DNA from: Xiphydria camelus | Lineage: Eukaryota > Arthropoda > Insecta > Hymenoptera > Xiphydriidae | Assembly (NCBI GenBank): GCA_963678675.1 | Contig: OY783191.1 | Span: 21,898,299-21,962,298 of the forward strand | DNA: 64,000 bases | Direction: 5' to 3' | In this document: positions 12,978-22,617 of the stretch, one piece after another | How positions within the stretch are numbered: the first letter of the stretch is position 1 | Layout of the letters: the number at the start of each line of letters is the position of its first letter | Translations under genes and position numbers: made by a program | The notes under the pieces: generated by a model | Database searches by the model: none | Seen by the model: the letters and a program-made list of their open reading frames with translations, nothing else | What the model was told of the DNA's origin: nothing

Positions 12978-13954
12978 TAAGATAAGGTTGCCATAAAATA
13001 CTATTAAGCGATAGAAAACAATGTAACTGGATAAAAAATCTTATAGTTCTCAAATTCATATACGATATAGAACATATAGAAAAACTATTAATTACGAAAG
13101 GGGGTGAATAATTTTCTACCGTCGTTCATTGCTTACTATTTGTTTCCTATAGCTTTTAATTGTTTTAAAACAATAGTTGTATATTGTTTCAAATAGTTTT
13201 GAAATAATAATTTGTTAATATTTACCATCGTTCTGAATCGTCTCCTGTTGTTTCAAGATGATTTGAAATGATAAGAATTGATCTCGTAGGTACTATACAA
13301 TATGTAAAGAGACATTTTATAAGTCATATATTATATTACGTATTTGTGAAAAATTAATTTTATTATTTGCACTTTTTTTAATATAAAAATAAAAACAATT
13401 GAAGACGATAGAAAAGGGCATATAAAGAGAGATAGATAATACGTGAATGTCTGTACATATGGATAGATTAATTGAAAAAACAGTTACATACCGAAATATT
13501 TTCTATTATAATTCCTAGATAAAAAATGAAAGGACCCGATAAAATATCATTCGATTTTTATCGTCAATTTACGATAAAATCACGTAGATTATTGAATTAA
13601 GAAGCGACAGGACCGGAAGTAAGTGACTTCTGGGGTCCATCTACCGGATACGTGATATTCGGACTTTTGTAGCGGGCGACGCGTAGTAGAGAGACTAAAC
13701 AGCTAGTATATATATAGTAAACATCTATAACTGTTTCTAGTCATAGGTAGTTATAGTGAATTGCGGGTGCAGCAAGTGGCACTGCTCCATTGTATACGTA
13801 GCCAACGCTCGGGCAAAGCTGTTCTGGCAAACTGGCCAATAGAGGGGGAAATAGAGGGAGTCAATTTACGAACCGCGTATCCCATTAATTTCTATCATTT
13901 CTTATTTTGCAGAAGAAATTCTCGGAAAAAATGTATTCTGAGTTAAGGGAGATG
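12978..13954. other. No recognised feature
   Basis: AT-rich sequence with a scattering of TATCG-type words. The GC-richer part (13,600-13,900) has an open frame without any recognisable domain. Confidence 0.3.
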
Positions 13955-13956
13955 TA

Positions 13957-14521
13957 CAGGGTGTTCAAAAAGTCCTGGTACAGCTGATTATCTCAGCGGG
14001 AAATCATTTTAGAGAAAAATGTTTAATACAAAACTTTTAGGATTTTTCCTTGGCTACCTGGATTTGACCTCGACCGTGACCTTCAAGGTCATATCTAGGT
14101 CAAATTGATTTTTTTTAATGCGAACCCCTATTTTTGATACCGGAAATGAAAAGAGCGGGAAATTTCACGTTCAAATATGTCCTTGACCATTTGGTCTATC
14201 CAAAATGGCGAACGAAAACTTAAACGATATGCAGCTGCATGAAAGTTGGCACTAAAGGGTTTTCCGGGTCACTGATTGTGAACTTGATGTCAGATGTAGG
14301 AAATTCAAAATGGCCGATCCAAAATGGCGGATCCAACATGGCGAATGGAAACTTAAACGACATGAATCTGCATGGAAGTAGACACTAAGGGGTTTCCGGG
14401 ATGACTCATTGCGAGTCTGGTTTCAGATGTAAGAAATTCAAAATGGCCGATCCAAAATGGCGGATCCAACGTGGCGGACGAACATTTAAAAAAGCTGTAC
14501 TGGGACTTTTTGAACACCCTG
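13957..14521. mobile_element. MITE with CAGGGTGTTC termini (565 bp)
   Basis: Ends CAGGGTGTTCAAAAAGTCC and its complement, flanked by TA (13955-13956 and 14522-14523). The interior carries two or three direct copies of a segment containing AAAATGGCGGATCCAA and ACATGAATCTGCATGGAAG. The same cassette appears in elements at 48126, 56340 and 59767. It is non-coding; the TA duplication favours the Tc1/mariner superfamily. Confidence 0.75.
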
Positions 14522-14871
14522 TATAATAAGCGCAACAATTTTGAAATGGAACTTCTTTGCCGATGGGGCTGCAATTTTCCAGCGTTATGAAACTTCTTAT
14601 CGCTTGAGGGGAATACCTATAACCCCGATAGCCAGGTGGCTTTACAGTGGTGGCACTGTGGGACCACGTGGTGACTTTGAGAAACATCACAGTGATGTCT
14701 TGGTGCGTGCCCACTGGGGTACCACTGTGGCATCACGCAGTGCACACGGTGGATAAAGTGGATAAAGTAGGATTTTGCAAAAGGGGAACTGCATGCAGTG
14801 ACTTTACCGAGGTTTTTCACTGCAGTGCCGCCGCCTGCCACCAGTCTAGTAGTGTCGCTTTTTTTTTTTCA

Positions 14872-14960
14872 CGCCCTAACGGGATTTGAACCTGCGATCT
14901 TTAGAATACGAGATGCTTCGAAACTGGGAATGCTTCGCATTCTACCAATTGAGCCACCGA
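14872..14960 (-). tRNA. tRNA-like unit with internal duplication (probable SINE head or relic)
   Basis: On the minus strand there is a near-perfect A-box (TGGCTCAATTGG) and B-box (GGTTCAAATCC), followed by an A run rather than a T run. The A to B spacing is about 17 bases too long, because a GAAGCAT-containing block is present twice. The acceptor ends do not pair. The TTCTAA in the anticodon region recalls tRNA-Arg(TCT), but this is only a resemblance. Confidence 0.4.
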
Positions 14961-15077
14961 CTCTTCAAGCGCGATGTTGCTCCACTCCGGTCATAATATA
15001 GAAACCGGACATGACAGTGACTGCTTTCGAAAGTTCTCATTAAATTTTTAAAAATAATTTGATCATTTCTTTTTGAA

Positions 15078-15690
15078 AATAAATGTCAACATAACCACGT
15101 AACATAAACAAAGAATTAGTAAATAAAAGTAGTTTTAAAAGTGCAAGTGCAATAATGCCGCTAGTGGAAGGAGAAGCGGTATTGAAAGCAGAGAGAGAGG
15201 GTTTGTATTTTCCTGCGGAATCAAAAAGAGAAACCAAAATGCAGTGAAAATCGTCGCTTCTTGCGTACAATCATCACACATGGTACTATTTGCCCTACCG
15301 ATTTACGTACAGAAGCGTTGCAAAAACATGTTTGCGTCTTCCTCTGGCCCAGCTGCACTTGCACGTTACTTCTTTATTGTTGTTTACTAGTAAGATGTTC
15401 ACTTCAATTTCGTAAGGAGCACTTGTTACATGTGACGATTGTACGCAAGAAGCGACGATTTTCACTGTATTTTGGTTTCTCTTTTTGATTCAGCAGGAAA
15501 ATACAAACTGCTTTTTCAATACCGCTTCTCCTTCCACTAGCGGCATTTTTGACTCTCCTAGAACTGACAAGATATCTTCGATATCGATATTCATCACTTA
15601 TGAATTGGGTTTATTGCACTTGCACTCTTAAAACTACTTTTAGGTATTTACACAAATACTTTGTTTACGTTACATGGTTATCTTGACATT
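15078..15690. repeat. Palindrome with about 200 bp arms
   Basis: Left arm 15078-15280 and right arm 15430-15690 are reverse complements (shared GTACGCAAGAAGCGACGATT, CCGCTTCTCCTTCCACTAGC). The right arm contains about 60 extra bases (15550-15614). It is nested in the 14623-15914 element. Confidence 0.7.
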
Positions 15691-16361
15691 CGGTCCGCAA
15701 CGACGGCCATCTTAGGAAGAACGAAACGCCACCATACAGCGGTGTCCGACGCGAATAAAAGTTCCGTACGGCGTCAGCGAATAGACCAATCAGGATCAAG
15801 TATTCCGTTCTGGCAAAAATTCGCACTCCGGATCCTCACTGTGGCATCAGAGTAACGTCACTCAGTGACGCCACCGCGTGACTTTTGGGTGAAAGTCACG
15901 CTTGGCTATCGGGGAACTAGGTACGTGGTGGGGGGACCGGCAGAGGAAGAGAGTGGGTCAGCGACGACACCACTCCGATGCTTGCGCTAGCGGTTGAAAG
16001 GAAAGACGGTAGATGAGGGATAGTACGTAGCGTAGCATGCTAGTTGTAACGGTCAGGTGGTGAGACGACAGGGGAGGAGTAGAAATGATGCAGCAGTGAC
16101 GATACTGAATTCTCATAATACTGCTTGTGTTTCTCTACTCCTCAGTTTTCGTAACGGCTAAACATTAACGCTACCATATTTTTACTATTTTATTTGAAGT
16201 ATCTACAATTTATTTATTCGTGTGGAGAAGAGGTATTGATTTGTGCAATTAACTTCATAAATATAATTTATTTTCATATGAATAGTATGATTTGAAATGT
16301 AAAAAAGACTTACAGACTTGAGAGGTTAGTTTTATAAGTGTAATTTATTTTTGTTATGTAC

Positions 16362-16455
16362 TAGGGGGCTCAGCTCCCTACTTGCTTCGCTCGTCAACCC
16401 CCGGGGGGCTATCGCCCCTGCGCCGTTACCGCGGCGCTTCCCCAAGCTTTTGCAG
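16362..16455. repeat. GC-rich dispersed repeat, also at 54490-54620
   Basis: The segment with GCTTCGCTCGTCAACCCCCG followed by a CCCC-rich hairpin and a GCGGCGCTTCCCCAAG end recurs in inverted orientation at 54490-54620. Both copies start at a CTAG-like word. This could be the end of a Helitron-like element, but I cannot show a full terminus. Confidence 0.4.
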
Positions 16456-16459
16456 CAGC

Positions 16460-16658
16460 ATCACGTCGTCGTCGCCGTCTTCGTCGCCGCCGTTCTCGTC
16501 ATCGCTGTCCTCGTCCTCGCCGACCTCGTCGTCGTGGTCCTCGTCGTCGCCGTCCTCGTCGTCGTCCTCGTCGTCGTTGTCCTCATCGTCGCCGTCCTCG
16601 TCGTAGTTATCTTAATCGTCGCTGTCCTCGTCGTCATCGTCGTCCTCGTCCTCGTAGT
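16460..16658. repeat. GTC/GAC-rich minisatellite, left part
   Basis: Irregular array of GTC, CTC and GCC triplets. The minus strand reads as a run of Asp and Glu codons with one stop, so it may descend from an acidic coding stretch. The array continues at 22198-22290 after two nested insertions. Confidence 0.75.
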
Positions 16659-16660
16659 TA

Positions 16661-18426
16661 GTACAAGATCCGAACTAGAGACGTTCTTCACCGATCTGCT
16701 TACCGGATGAAAAGTATTTTTTCTCAAACATAATACGTCAATGAACATATCGCGTATGGGTAGGCTAATAAAATATGCTCAAGACTACACTTAAAACTAT
16801 ATAAACTGGTGAGCTGATATGATCAATTTGCACCGATCTGCTTACCAATTAAACTATATATGAAAATAAAGATAATTTTATTGCAAACACGATGGTATAA
16901 CCTTACCTGCAAAAAATCGGTCATGAATCACGGTTGTAAGGCTTTGAAATTTATCGGAGCTAGCCAAGATGCGCGTACTACAGGGAAATTTGCTATAGGA
17001 CGCAACGTAGGAAGTGGGCGCGACGCGACGGTTAGATGAGAGAGAGTGCGTACATGCTGCTTCCTCGTACGATTGACAAAGATAACGCTACTAAAATGCC
17101 GAGAAAAAGTGACTACAAGCGACTCGCTGTTTACATCCCTCAGTTTGCGGAAAAATGCGTGCCCCATTATTACATAAATGTAATGTAGTGTTATCTTTTT
17201 CAATCGTTATTTTTTTCAATCAATTACTGTTGGAGATCCCTGGTAAAATTATTTTCGTTCAAGATACAACTAACTTTGCATTTTTATTTTTGCCTGTCTG
17301 GAAGGGACAATTTATTACTTTATGGCTCTTTCTCGAAAGTACAGAAAAAGGGGAAAAACGTTCTTACCGGGTTTTCGAGTGAAAGTTTTTTCCGAACATG
17401 TGATAAACAGACAGTCGAGGCGATGGCTCATGGGGTGGGTTTGTAACGCATTAAAAATATCTGAAGGTAAAGACGAAATTCTAGACCTTTCCTCTAAGTG
17501 AGATTTCATAAGTTGAAATGATAAATTGTTAAGAAAAATTCTTCTTGGAGTCTTTGCGTTGTTTAGGTTACTGTTATATAAAATCTGGGCACTCTTATTC
17601 CAGCAACATACAAGTTTTTGGAAGGCTATAATATTGTATTTGTTGTAATATTGTTAAAATATTTGTAAAAATTGTTATTGTATTCATTGTTTTATGATAA
17701 AGTTTTTTTACACCGTCAATTTGTTAATGATTTTTTATCGCTCTCTAAAAAATGTAATTTTTCTGTTTGTTTGCTGTGGTATTTTTATGGAATAGATAAA
17801 ATTTATCGAATAATTATCACTAACATTATTATTCTGTGTGTGATAGAAATATTAATATTTCCCCATCCATATATTTAATTGAAAATATTTGAAAAATCTT
17901 TCTCACATTTTAATATTTTATATTTAATTTAAAGTAATTAAAACTTTACTGGCAGTACCTACTCCATCGTAGTCGCTTTTTCTCGGCATTTTAGTAGTGT
18001 TATCTTTGTCAATCGCGTCTGAGGAAGCAGCATGTACGCACTCTCTCTCATCTAACCGTCGCCTCGCGCCCACTTCCTACGTTGCGTCCTATAGCAAATT
18101 TCCCTGTAGTACGCGCATCTTGGCTAGCTCCGATAAATTTCAAAGCCTTACAACCGTGATTCATGACCGATTTTTTGCAGGTAGGGTTATACCATCGTGT
18201 TTGAAATAAAATTATCTTTATTTTCATATATAGTTTAATTGGTAAGCAGATCGGTGCAAATTGCTTATATCAGCTCACCTGTTTATATAGTTTTAAGGGT
18301 AGTCTTGAGCATATTTTATTAGCCTACCCATACGCGATATGTTCATTGGCGTATTATGTTTGATAAAAAATACTTTTCATCCGGTAAGCAGATCGGTGAA
18401 GAACGTCTCCAGTTTGGATCTTAGAC
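16661..18426. mobile_element. Tc1-like element of IR/DR type, copy 1 (1766 bp, no gene)
   Basis: Inverted repeats of about 460 bp start GTACAAGATCCGAACTAG, flanked by TA (16659-16660, 18427-18428). Each arm carries two direct copies of CACCGATCTGCTTACC: 16689 and 16831 in the left arm, and mirrored at 18241 and 18383 in the right arm, 142 bp apart on both sides. This paired layout is the IR/DR arrangement known from Tc1-like transposons, where the transposase binds both repeats. The loop is AT-rich and I see no transposase. A second copy is at 27870-30662. Confidence 0.75.
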
Positions 18427-18939
18427 TAACAAGGAAACGTTTCGAGGCCGTCGCTTCCGATCTTGATGAAACTTCGTAAATTTAAAGTTTATCGAAAAAT
18501 AAGAGACCCCTATTTTTTTATAGCGGCCCAATTTTGGTTTAAGGGGGTGAAATGGACCCCTGAATTTTCACCCCCTTCGAGCTATCTCCGAAACGAAGCG
18601 AGATAGATGAAAACTTTCAATGTACGTTTTGTTTGGTTTTTTTAGTATAATAACATCCCCTAAACAGATTTTGAAAAAAAGCATTATTTTTCAAAAAAAA
18701 AAATTTTTTTATCTAATTTTTCGAAATTTCGGTTTAGTCATGTGGACAAAAATTTAGGAAATTTTATTACAAATTCAACCATGTATGACATGATATATTT
18801 CTCTCCTACAGTTTTGCAAATTTCTAACTTTTATGTCTGATAATGAGCGGGCTACCAATGGCAGTGACGGGATAGGTCGGGGGTTATTACTTCTATGTAT
18901 TTTAATGCCACTTTTCTTTTATTTAATAAAGTTCAACTT

Positions 18940-20772
18940 CTATGGCTCATAATTATGACAATAATGGTATTCCGTGAAAAAATGTTTCATACAAAGTTGT
19001 TTCTTACACCAAGCACACGTAATAACGGCAATATCGCCACATATGTGGCATCGTGGTTCCGAGTCCTGTGCAAAACAAAATTCTACAGGATGTTCAAATT
19101 CAGGAGGTCTCCTGAATATATATCCACTCTTGAACCACGAATATTTAATAAAGTTAGTAAACCGTGGTGAAGAAAACTGATTATGAGTAAGAGATTGAAG
19201 TTTTAAAATATTATCTCTCGAATGAAGGTTAATATCGTAATTGAAAAGAGTTACAATATCTGAAAACCTCCTTACAAAATTCTTCCACATTCGAAATCCG
19301 TATACGTCTAGCGGTTGAATCAGTCCGGTGGTGCCTTGTGGAATCGTCATTAATATTATTGTCTTGTCTTCTGGTGTAGCTTCTCGAACACTTCGCTCAC
19401 ATTGTCCACTCCAAGAGTCCAGCAGTAAGACGCTTGTAGATCCAGTGTTAGGGAAGTAAACTTCTTGCAGCCATGTTTTCATGAGATCGGTTGTAAGTTT
19501 CCCAGATTTGGAAGACATGAAGTATACATTTGGCGGCCTAAACACGGTTTGTTGCACTCGTTCTCCCAATTGCCCACTAGCCTCTTTTAATACCACATAA
19601 AGAGGCGACATTAGTTTTCCATCAGCAGATATGGTGGGTTGTATAGTATAGCTGTGGGTTGTAGAAGATATTGATTGTACCACAGCTTCAATTTTTTTTT
19701 GCCCCGATGTAGCTAAAGTTCGGCCAGAATGTATTTCTAAATTAAATCCACTCTGATCAGAGTTAAATACATTTTGTGGTCCATATTGTGTAATGAGTGG
19801 CTTCACTTGTTCTACGAAGGCATGGCTTCGTACTTTCAAACTTTCCTCACCCTCAACGTTTTTTCTCGTTACAAACTTTGTGATCTTTCGAGAGACAATT
19901 CTATATGCTTTCTTGAATGACCTCAACCATGTTTGACTTGCTTTGAAGGTTGGAAGATTCTCTACTTCTTTTGCTTGTAAAGCCCATCGTTTAAGGTCTA
20001 CATCATGTACTATTATTTTTGATCTACTAGCTTCTACAAATTTATCAAAAGTATATTTCGCTATGCGTATTAATTTATCATTTTGAGTACCCCCCTGTCC
20101 TACTTGCGCAGCCCATCTTCGTAATTGTCTATCAGATTTCACTTTTTTAAACTGATGTTGAACTGCTGCTACGGTTCGACGTCTTTTCTTCCCACTGTTC
20201 CAGTAATCTATGGTACTTTGTTTATATTCAAAGCTAACCGCTTCTTCATCGGGTGTACAGGGATATGGTTCTGGAGGTATAGAGGTTTCTACGTGAGGAA
20301 CATCCTCGACATCCGATTCCAGCCAGTCAGTATTAACAGCGTGCATTTCACTATCCTCGATTGAATCTTCCAATTCCAATTTATTTTCATGTTCGACTCG
20401 AAATGATGAATCCTCCATGCTACGTATAATAATATTTTGTAATAAATCTTTCAATTGCACTTCTGCACTATTCATTGGAGTTTCTCTTCCATTTGGTACA
20501 CTGAAAACGGCCACCAATAAAGTTAACACATTGATCGGATTTATAATTGCCATAATAATAATATGAACTGCTGTGCACCATAGAAACTGAATATTCAGAC
20601 TAAAAAGCTTTCTCTTTCGCTTCCTTATATATAATGAAGTCGCCTCACAAGAACGAAACAGACTGGAGAGGGTGGGAGGTCCGACTTCCCAAAAAGGGGC
20701 CATCATCCTCGGAGTCCGCGTACGAAACTCGAGAGCGCGTACGAAAATATTTTTACATGGGCACAGAGCCAA
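18940..20772 (-). CDS. pogo/Tigger-like DDE transposase, intact
   Basis: An open frame of 610 codons, of which the last about 510 look like the protein. In the numbering of the longest frame, a CENP-B/Psq-like helix-turn-helix lies at about 184-222, a second DNA-binding helical region at about 232-300, and the DDE domain at about 335-500. The catalytic aspartates are D339 (NSDQSG), D452 (LLLDSWSG) and D489 (QPLDVYG); the GTTGLIQPLDV block is typical of pogo. A C-terminal Cys/His cluster (C575, C578, C586, C589, C594, H597, H603, C605) should bind zinc. A promoter on the minus strand would start RNA near 20604, so the true start is probably M74 (20553) or more likely M100 (20475). There are no stops or frameshifts, so the protein could be active. 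It cuts and pastes the element carrying the 18430-22194 TIRs. Confidence 0.9.
   Translation of the reverse strand: MALCPCKNIFVRALEFRTRTPRMMAPFWEVGPPTLSSLFRSCEATSLYIRKRKRKLFSLNIQFLWCTAVHIIIMAIINPINVLTLLVAVFSVPNGRETPMNSAEVQLKDLLQNIIIRSMEDSSFRVEHENKLELEDSIEDSEMHAVNTDWLESDVEDVPHVETSIPPEPYPCTPDEEAVSFEYKQSTIDYWNSGKKRRRTVAAVQHQFKKVKSDRQLRRWAAQVGQGGTQNDKLIRIAKYTFDKFVEASRSKIIVHDVDLKRWALQAKEVENLPTFKASQTWLRSFKKAYRIVSRKITKFVTRKNVEGEESLKVRSHAFVEQVKPLITQYGPQNVFNSDQSGFNLEIHSGRTLATSGQKKIEAVVQSISSTTHSYTIQPTISADGKLMSPLYVVLKEASGQLGERVQQTVFRPPNVYFMSSKSGKLTTDLMKTWLQEVYFPNTGSTSVLLLDSWSGQCERSVREATPEDKTIILMTIPQGTTGLIQPLDVYGFRMWKNFVRRFSDIVTLFNYDINLHSRDNILKLQSLTHNQFSSPRFTNFIKYSWFKSGYIFRRPPEFEHPVEFCFAQDSEPRCHICGDIAVITCAWCKKQLCMKHFFTEYHYCHNYEP
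20600..20640 (-). promoter_or_regulatory. Core promoter of the transposase gene
   Basis: On the minus strand TATATATAAGG (about 20626-20636) is followed about 31 bases later by TTTAGTC, an initiator-like word. This sets the RNA start downstream of the first 56 codons of the longest frame and supports a later start codon. Confidence 0.5.
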
Positions 20773-20881
20773 CTAATAATAAAGCTTGTCCAAAGAACTA
20801 AACTCCCTCTTTCGCATCACCGGGGCCATATAAGGCAACCCTACAAATAACAGGAATGTTGTTTACGGCATTTTCGAGGAG

Positions 20882-20917
20882 TATATATACAGGGCCGAGA
20901 AGCAAAGAGCTTCAGTT
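20882..20917 (+). promoter_or_regulatory. Core promoter of the small divergent gene
   Basis: TATATATAC starts at 20882 and TCAGTT, the arthropod initiator consensus, lies at 20912-20917. The distance from TATA to the expected start base is about 31 bp, the canonical value. The start codon follows 31 bases later. Confidence 0.6.
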
Positions 20918-20944
20918 TCATTGGCTGCGTCTATCATTCAAGTG

Positions 20945-21169
20945 ATGGGTTCAAACGAGTTACCGACTTTTGAGAAGATCGTGGAGGATCTTAAAAATGG
21001 GCACATACCATTGCCGTCTCCCGGGAAATCGCTGGATCTGACATTCCGCACAACAGGACCATCCATGGCCGAAGTAGAACGAGAGCTGCAAGAATGTGAG
21101 GAGTACTGGAGGAAACAGTACGCGAAGAAGAAAAGTAAAGAAAAAAATGATTCCAACAAAAAACTATAA
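20945..21169 (+). CDS. Small charged protein of unknown function (74 aa), second gene of the pogo-like element
   Basis: The ATG at 20945 opens a 74-codon frame. The N-terminal half is moderately hydrophobic with a Pro/Gly turn (LPTFEKIVEDL, then PLPSPGKSLDL). The C-terminal half, from about residue 45, is a charged helix rich in Glu, Arg and Lys that could form a coiled coil and ends in a Lys-rich tail. A TATA/initiator promoter lies 31 bp upstream of the ATG and an AATAAA signal lies at 21240-21245, so this is a complete transcription unit. It is divergent from the transposase and lies wholly within the loop of the inverted arms. I do not recognise the family. It could be an accessory factor of transposition or a captured host gene. 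Confidence 0.65.
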   Translation: MGSNELPTFEKIVEDLKNGHIPLPSPGKSLDLTFRTTGPSMAEVERELQECEEYWRKQYAKKKSKEKNDSNKKL

Positions 21170-21313
21170 AAATTCAGACAATTGTATCTAACCTGTGAGT
21201 GAATTATTAGTTACTTACACACAAACAGAAAATAATATAAATAAATTAACGGTCGGATTTATTAATAAGATTTCTGAACAATTTTTGTCCATTTTATTTT
21301 GATAATATTCCGC

Positions 21314-21684
21314 TAGACGTATACGGCTTTCGAATGTGGAAGAATTTTGTAAGGAGGTTTTCAGATATTGTAACTCTTTTCAATTACGATATTAACCTTC
21401 ATTCGAGAGATAATATTTTAAAACTTCAATCTCTTACTCATAATCAGTTTTCTTCACCACGGTTTACTAACTTTATTAAATATTCGTGGTTCAAGAGTGG
21501 ATATATATTCAGGAGACCTCCTGAATTTGAACATCCTGTAGAATTTTGTTTTGCACAGGACTCGGAACCACGATGCCACATATGTGGCGATATTGCCGTT
21601 ATTACGTGTGCTTGGTGTAAGAAACAACTTTGTATAAAACATTTTTTCACGGAATACCATTATTGTCATAATTATGAGCCATAG
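21314..21684 (+). pseudogene. Inverted copy of the transposase 3' end (right arm)
   Basis: The frame gives the last 116 or so residues of the 18940-20772 transposase, from FRMWKNFVRR to the stop, with one visible change (Ile for Met595). The copy starts a few bases after the third catalytic Asp. It exists because the terminal inverted repeat extends into the coding sequence. It has no start or promoter of its own and is not expected to make a functional protein. Confidence 0.85.
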
Positions 21685-22197
21685 AAGTTGAACTTTATTA
21701 AATAAAAGAAAAGTGGCATTAAAATACATAGAAGTAATAACCCCCGACCTATCCCGTCACTGCCATTGGTAGCCCGCTCATTATCAGACATAAAAGTTAG
21801 AAATTTGCAAAACTGTAGGAGAGAAATATATCATGTCATACATGGTTGAATTTGTAATAAAATTTCCTAAATTTTTGTCCACATGACTAAACCGAAATTT
21901 CGAAAAATTAGATAAAAAAATTTTTTTTTTTGAAAAATAATGCTTTTTTTCAAAATCTGTTTAGGGGATGTTATTATACTAAAAAAACCAAACAAAACGT
22001 ACATTGAAAGTTTTCATCTATCTCGCTTCGTTTCGGAGATAGCTCGAAGGGGGTGAAAATTCAGGGGTCCATTTCACCCCCTTAAACCAAAATTGGGCCG
22101 CTATAAAAAAATAGGGGTCTCTTATTTTTCGATAAACTTTAAATTTACGAAGTTTCATCAAGATCGGAAGCGGCGGCCTCGAAACGTTTCCTTGTAA

Positions 22198-22290
22198 GTC
22201 GTCGTCCCCGTCCTCGTCGTCCTCATCATCGCCGTCGCCGTTCTCGTCGTCGCCGTCCTCGTCGTCGTCTTCGTCGTCCTCCTCCTCCAA
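22198..22290. repeat. GTC/GAC-rich minisatellite, right part
   Basis: Same triplet mixture as 16460-16658. The minus strand reads as Asp/Glu-rich. Removing 16661-18426 and 18430-22194 with one copy of each target duplication joins the two parts into a single array. Confidence 0.75.
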
Positions 22291-22617
22291 CAAACGTCCA
22301 TGCTTCGCGCATCTGGTTCGAAGTCGCCGGAGTTTTTGGCGACACATTTATTCGAAACTATTTTATATAATAGAGAGATAAAAAGATAGAGAGAAATACT
22401 CTGATTTGAAATATCAAAAGTATTCCAACAAACGTGTGCTGCTGACGCGCTCGCAGTCCGCACCTCTCTGGGAAAGTAATTACCAGACGAGTCGTAATGA
22501 GTCGCCCCCTCACAATACCCATTACGATAATCGGATTTTTACATACTGGTCCCTAACGATCATTATCATCGCAATATAAGGAACGCTAATCTACCGCTAA
22601 TCTCGCCATCGGTAAAC

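Larger units (their letters stand above)
14623..15914. mobile_element. Composite element with CCCCGATAGCCA termini
   Basis: The left end CCCCGATAGCCA at 14623 is mirrored by TGGCTATCGGGG ending at 15914. Just inside both ends are repeated GTGACTTT, CACTGTGG and GCATCAC words, like subterminal transposase-binding motifs. The interior holds a tRNA-like unit (14872-14960, minus) and a palindrome (15078-15690). I cannot define a target duplication, so the superfamily is open; the subterminal repeats are compatible with a hAT-type element but do not prove it. Confidence 0.45.
18430..22194. mobile_element. pogo-like transposon with two genes and 880 bp inverted arms
   Basis: The ends are CAAGGAAACGTTTCGAGG and its complement, flanked by TAA on both sides (18427-18429 and 22195-22197). 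The inverted arms run 18430-19312 and about 21310-22194 and differ at only a few positions, so the insertion is recent. The central part holds a transposase on the minus strand and a small gene on the plus strand, each with its own TATA/initiator promoter. The left arm includes the last 125 or so codons of the transposase, and the right arm carries an inverted copy of them. The element sits directly behind the IR/DR element, in the middle of a GTC-rich array. Confidence 0.85.

Noticed and set aside
14353..15001. Overlapping frames rich in Cys and His near 14600-14850
   Set aside because: They follow repeated CACTGTGG and GTGACTTT words on both strands. No zinc-finger spacing is conserved.
16351..16748. 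Open frames of Val-, Ser- or Thr/Arg-rich composition on both strands
   Set aside because: They arise from the GTC-rich array. Only the Asp/Glu reading of the minus strand could have biological meaning, and it contains a stop.
20476..20772. First 99 codons of the transposase frame as part of the protein
   Set aside because: The predicted RNA start near 20604 lies within them, and their composition (hydrophobic stretch, no domain) differs from the rest. The frame is probably open by chance.
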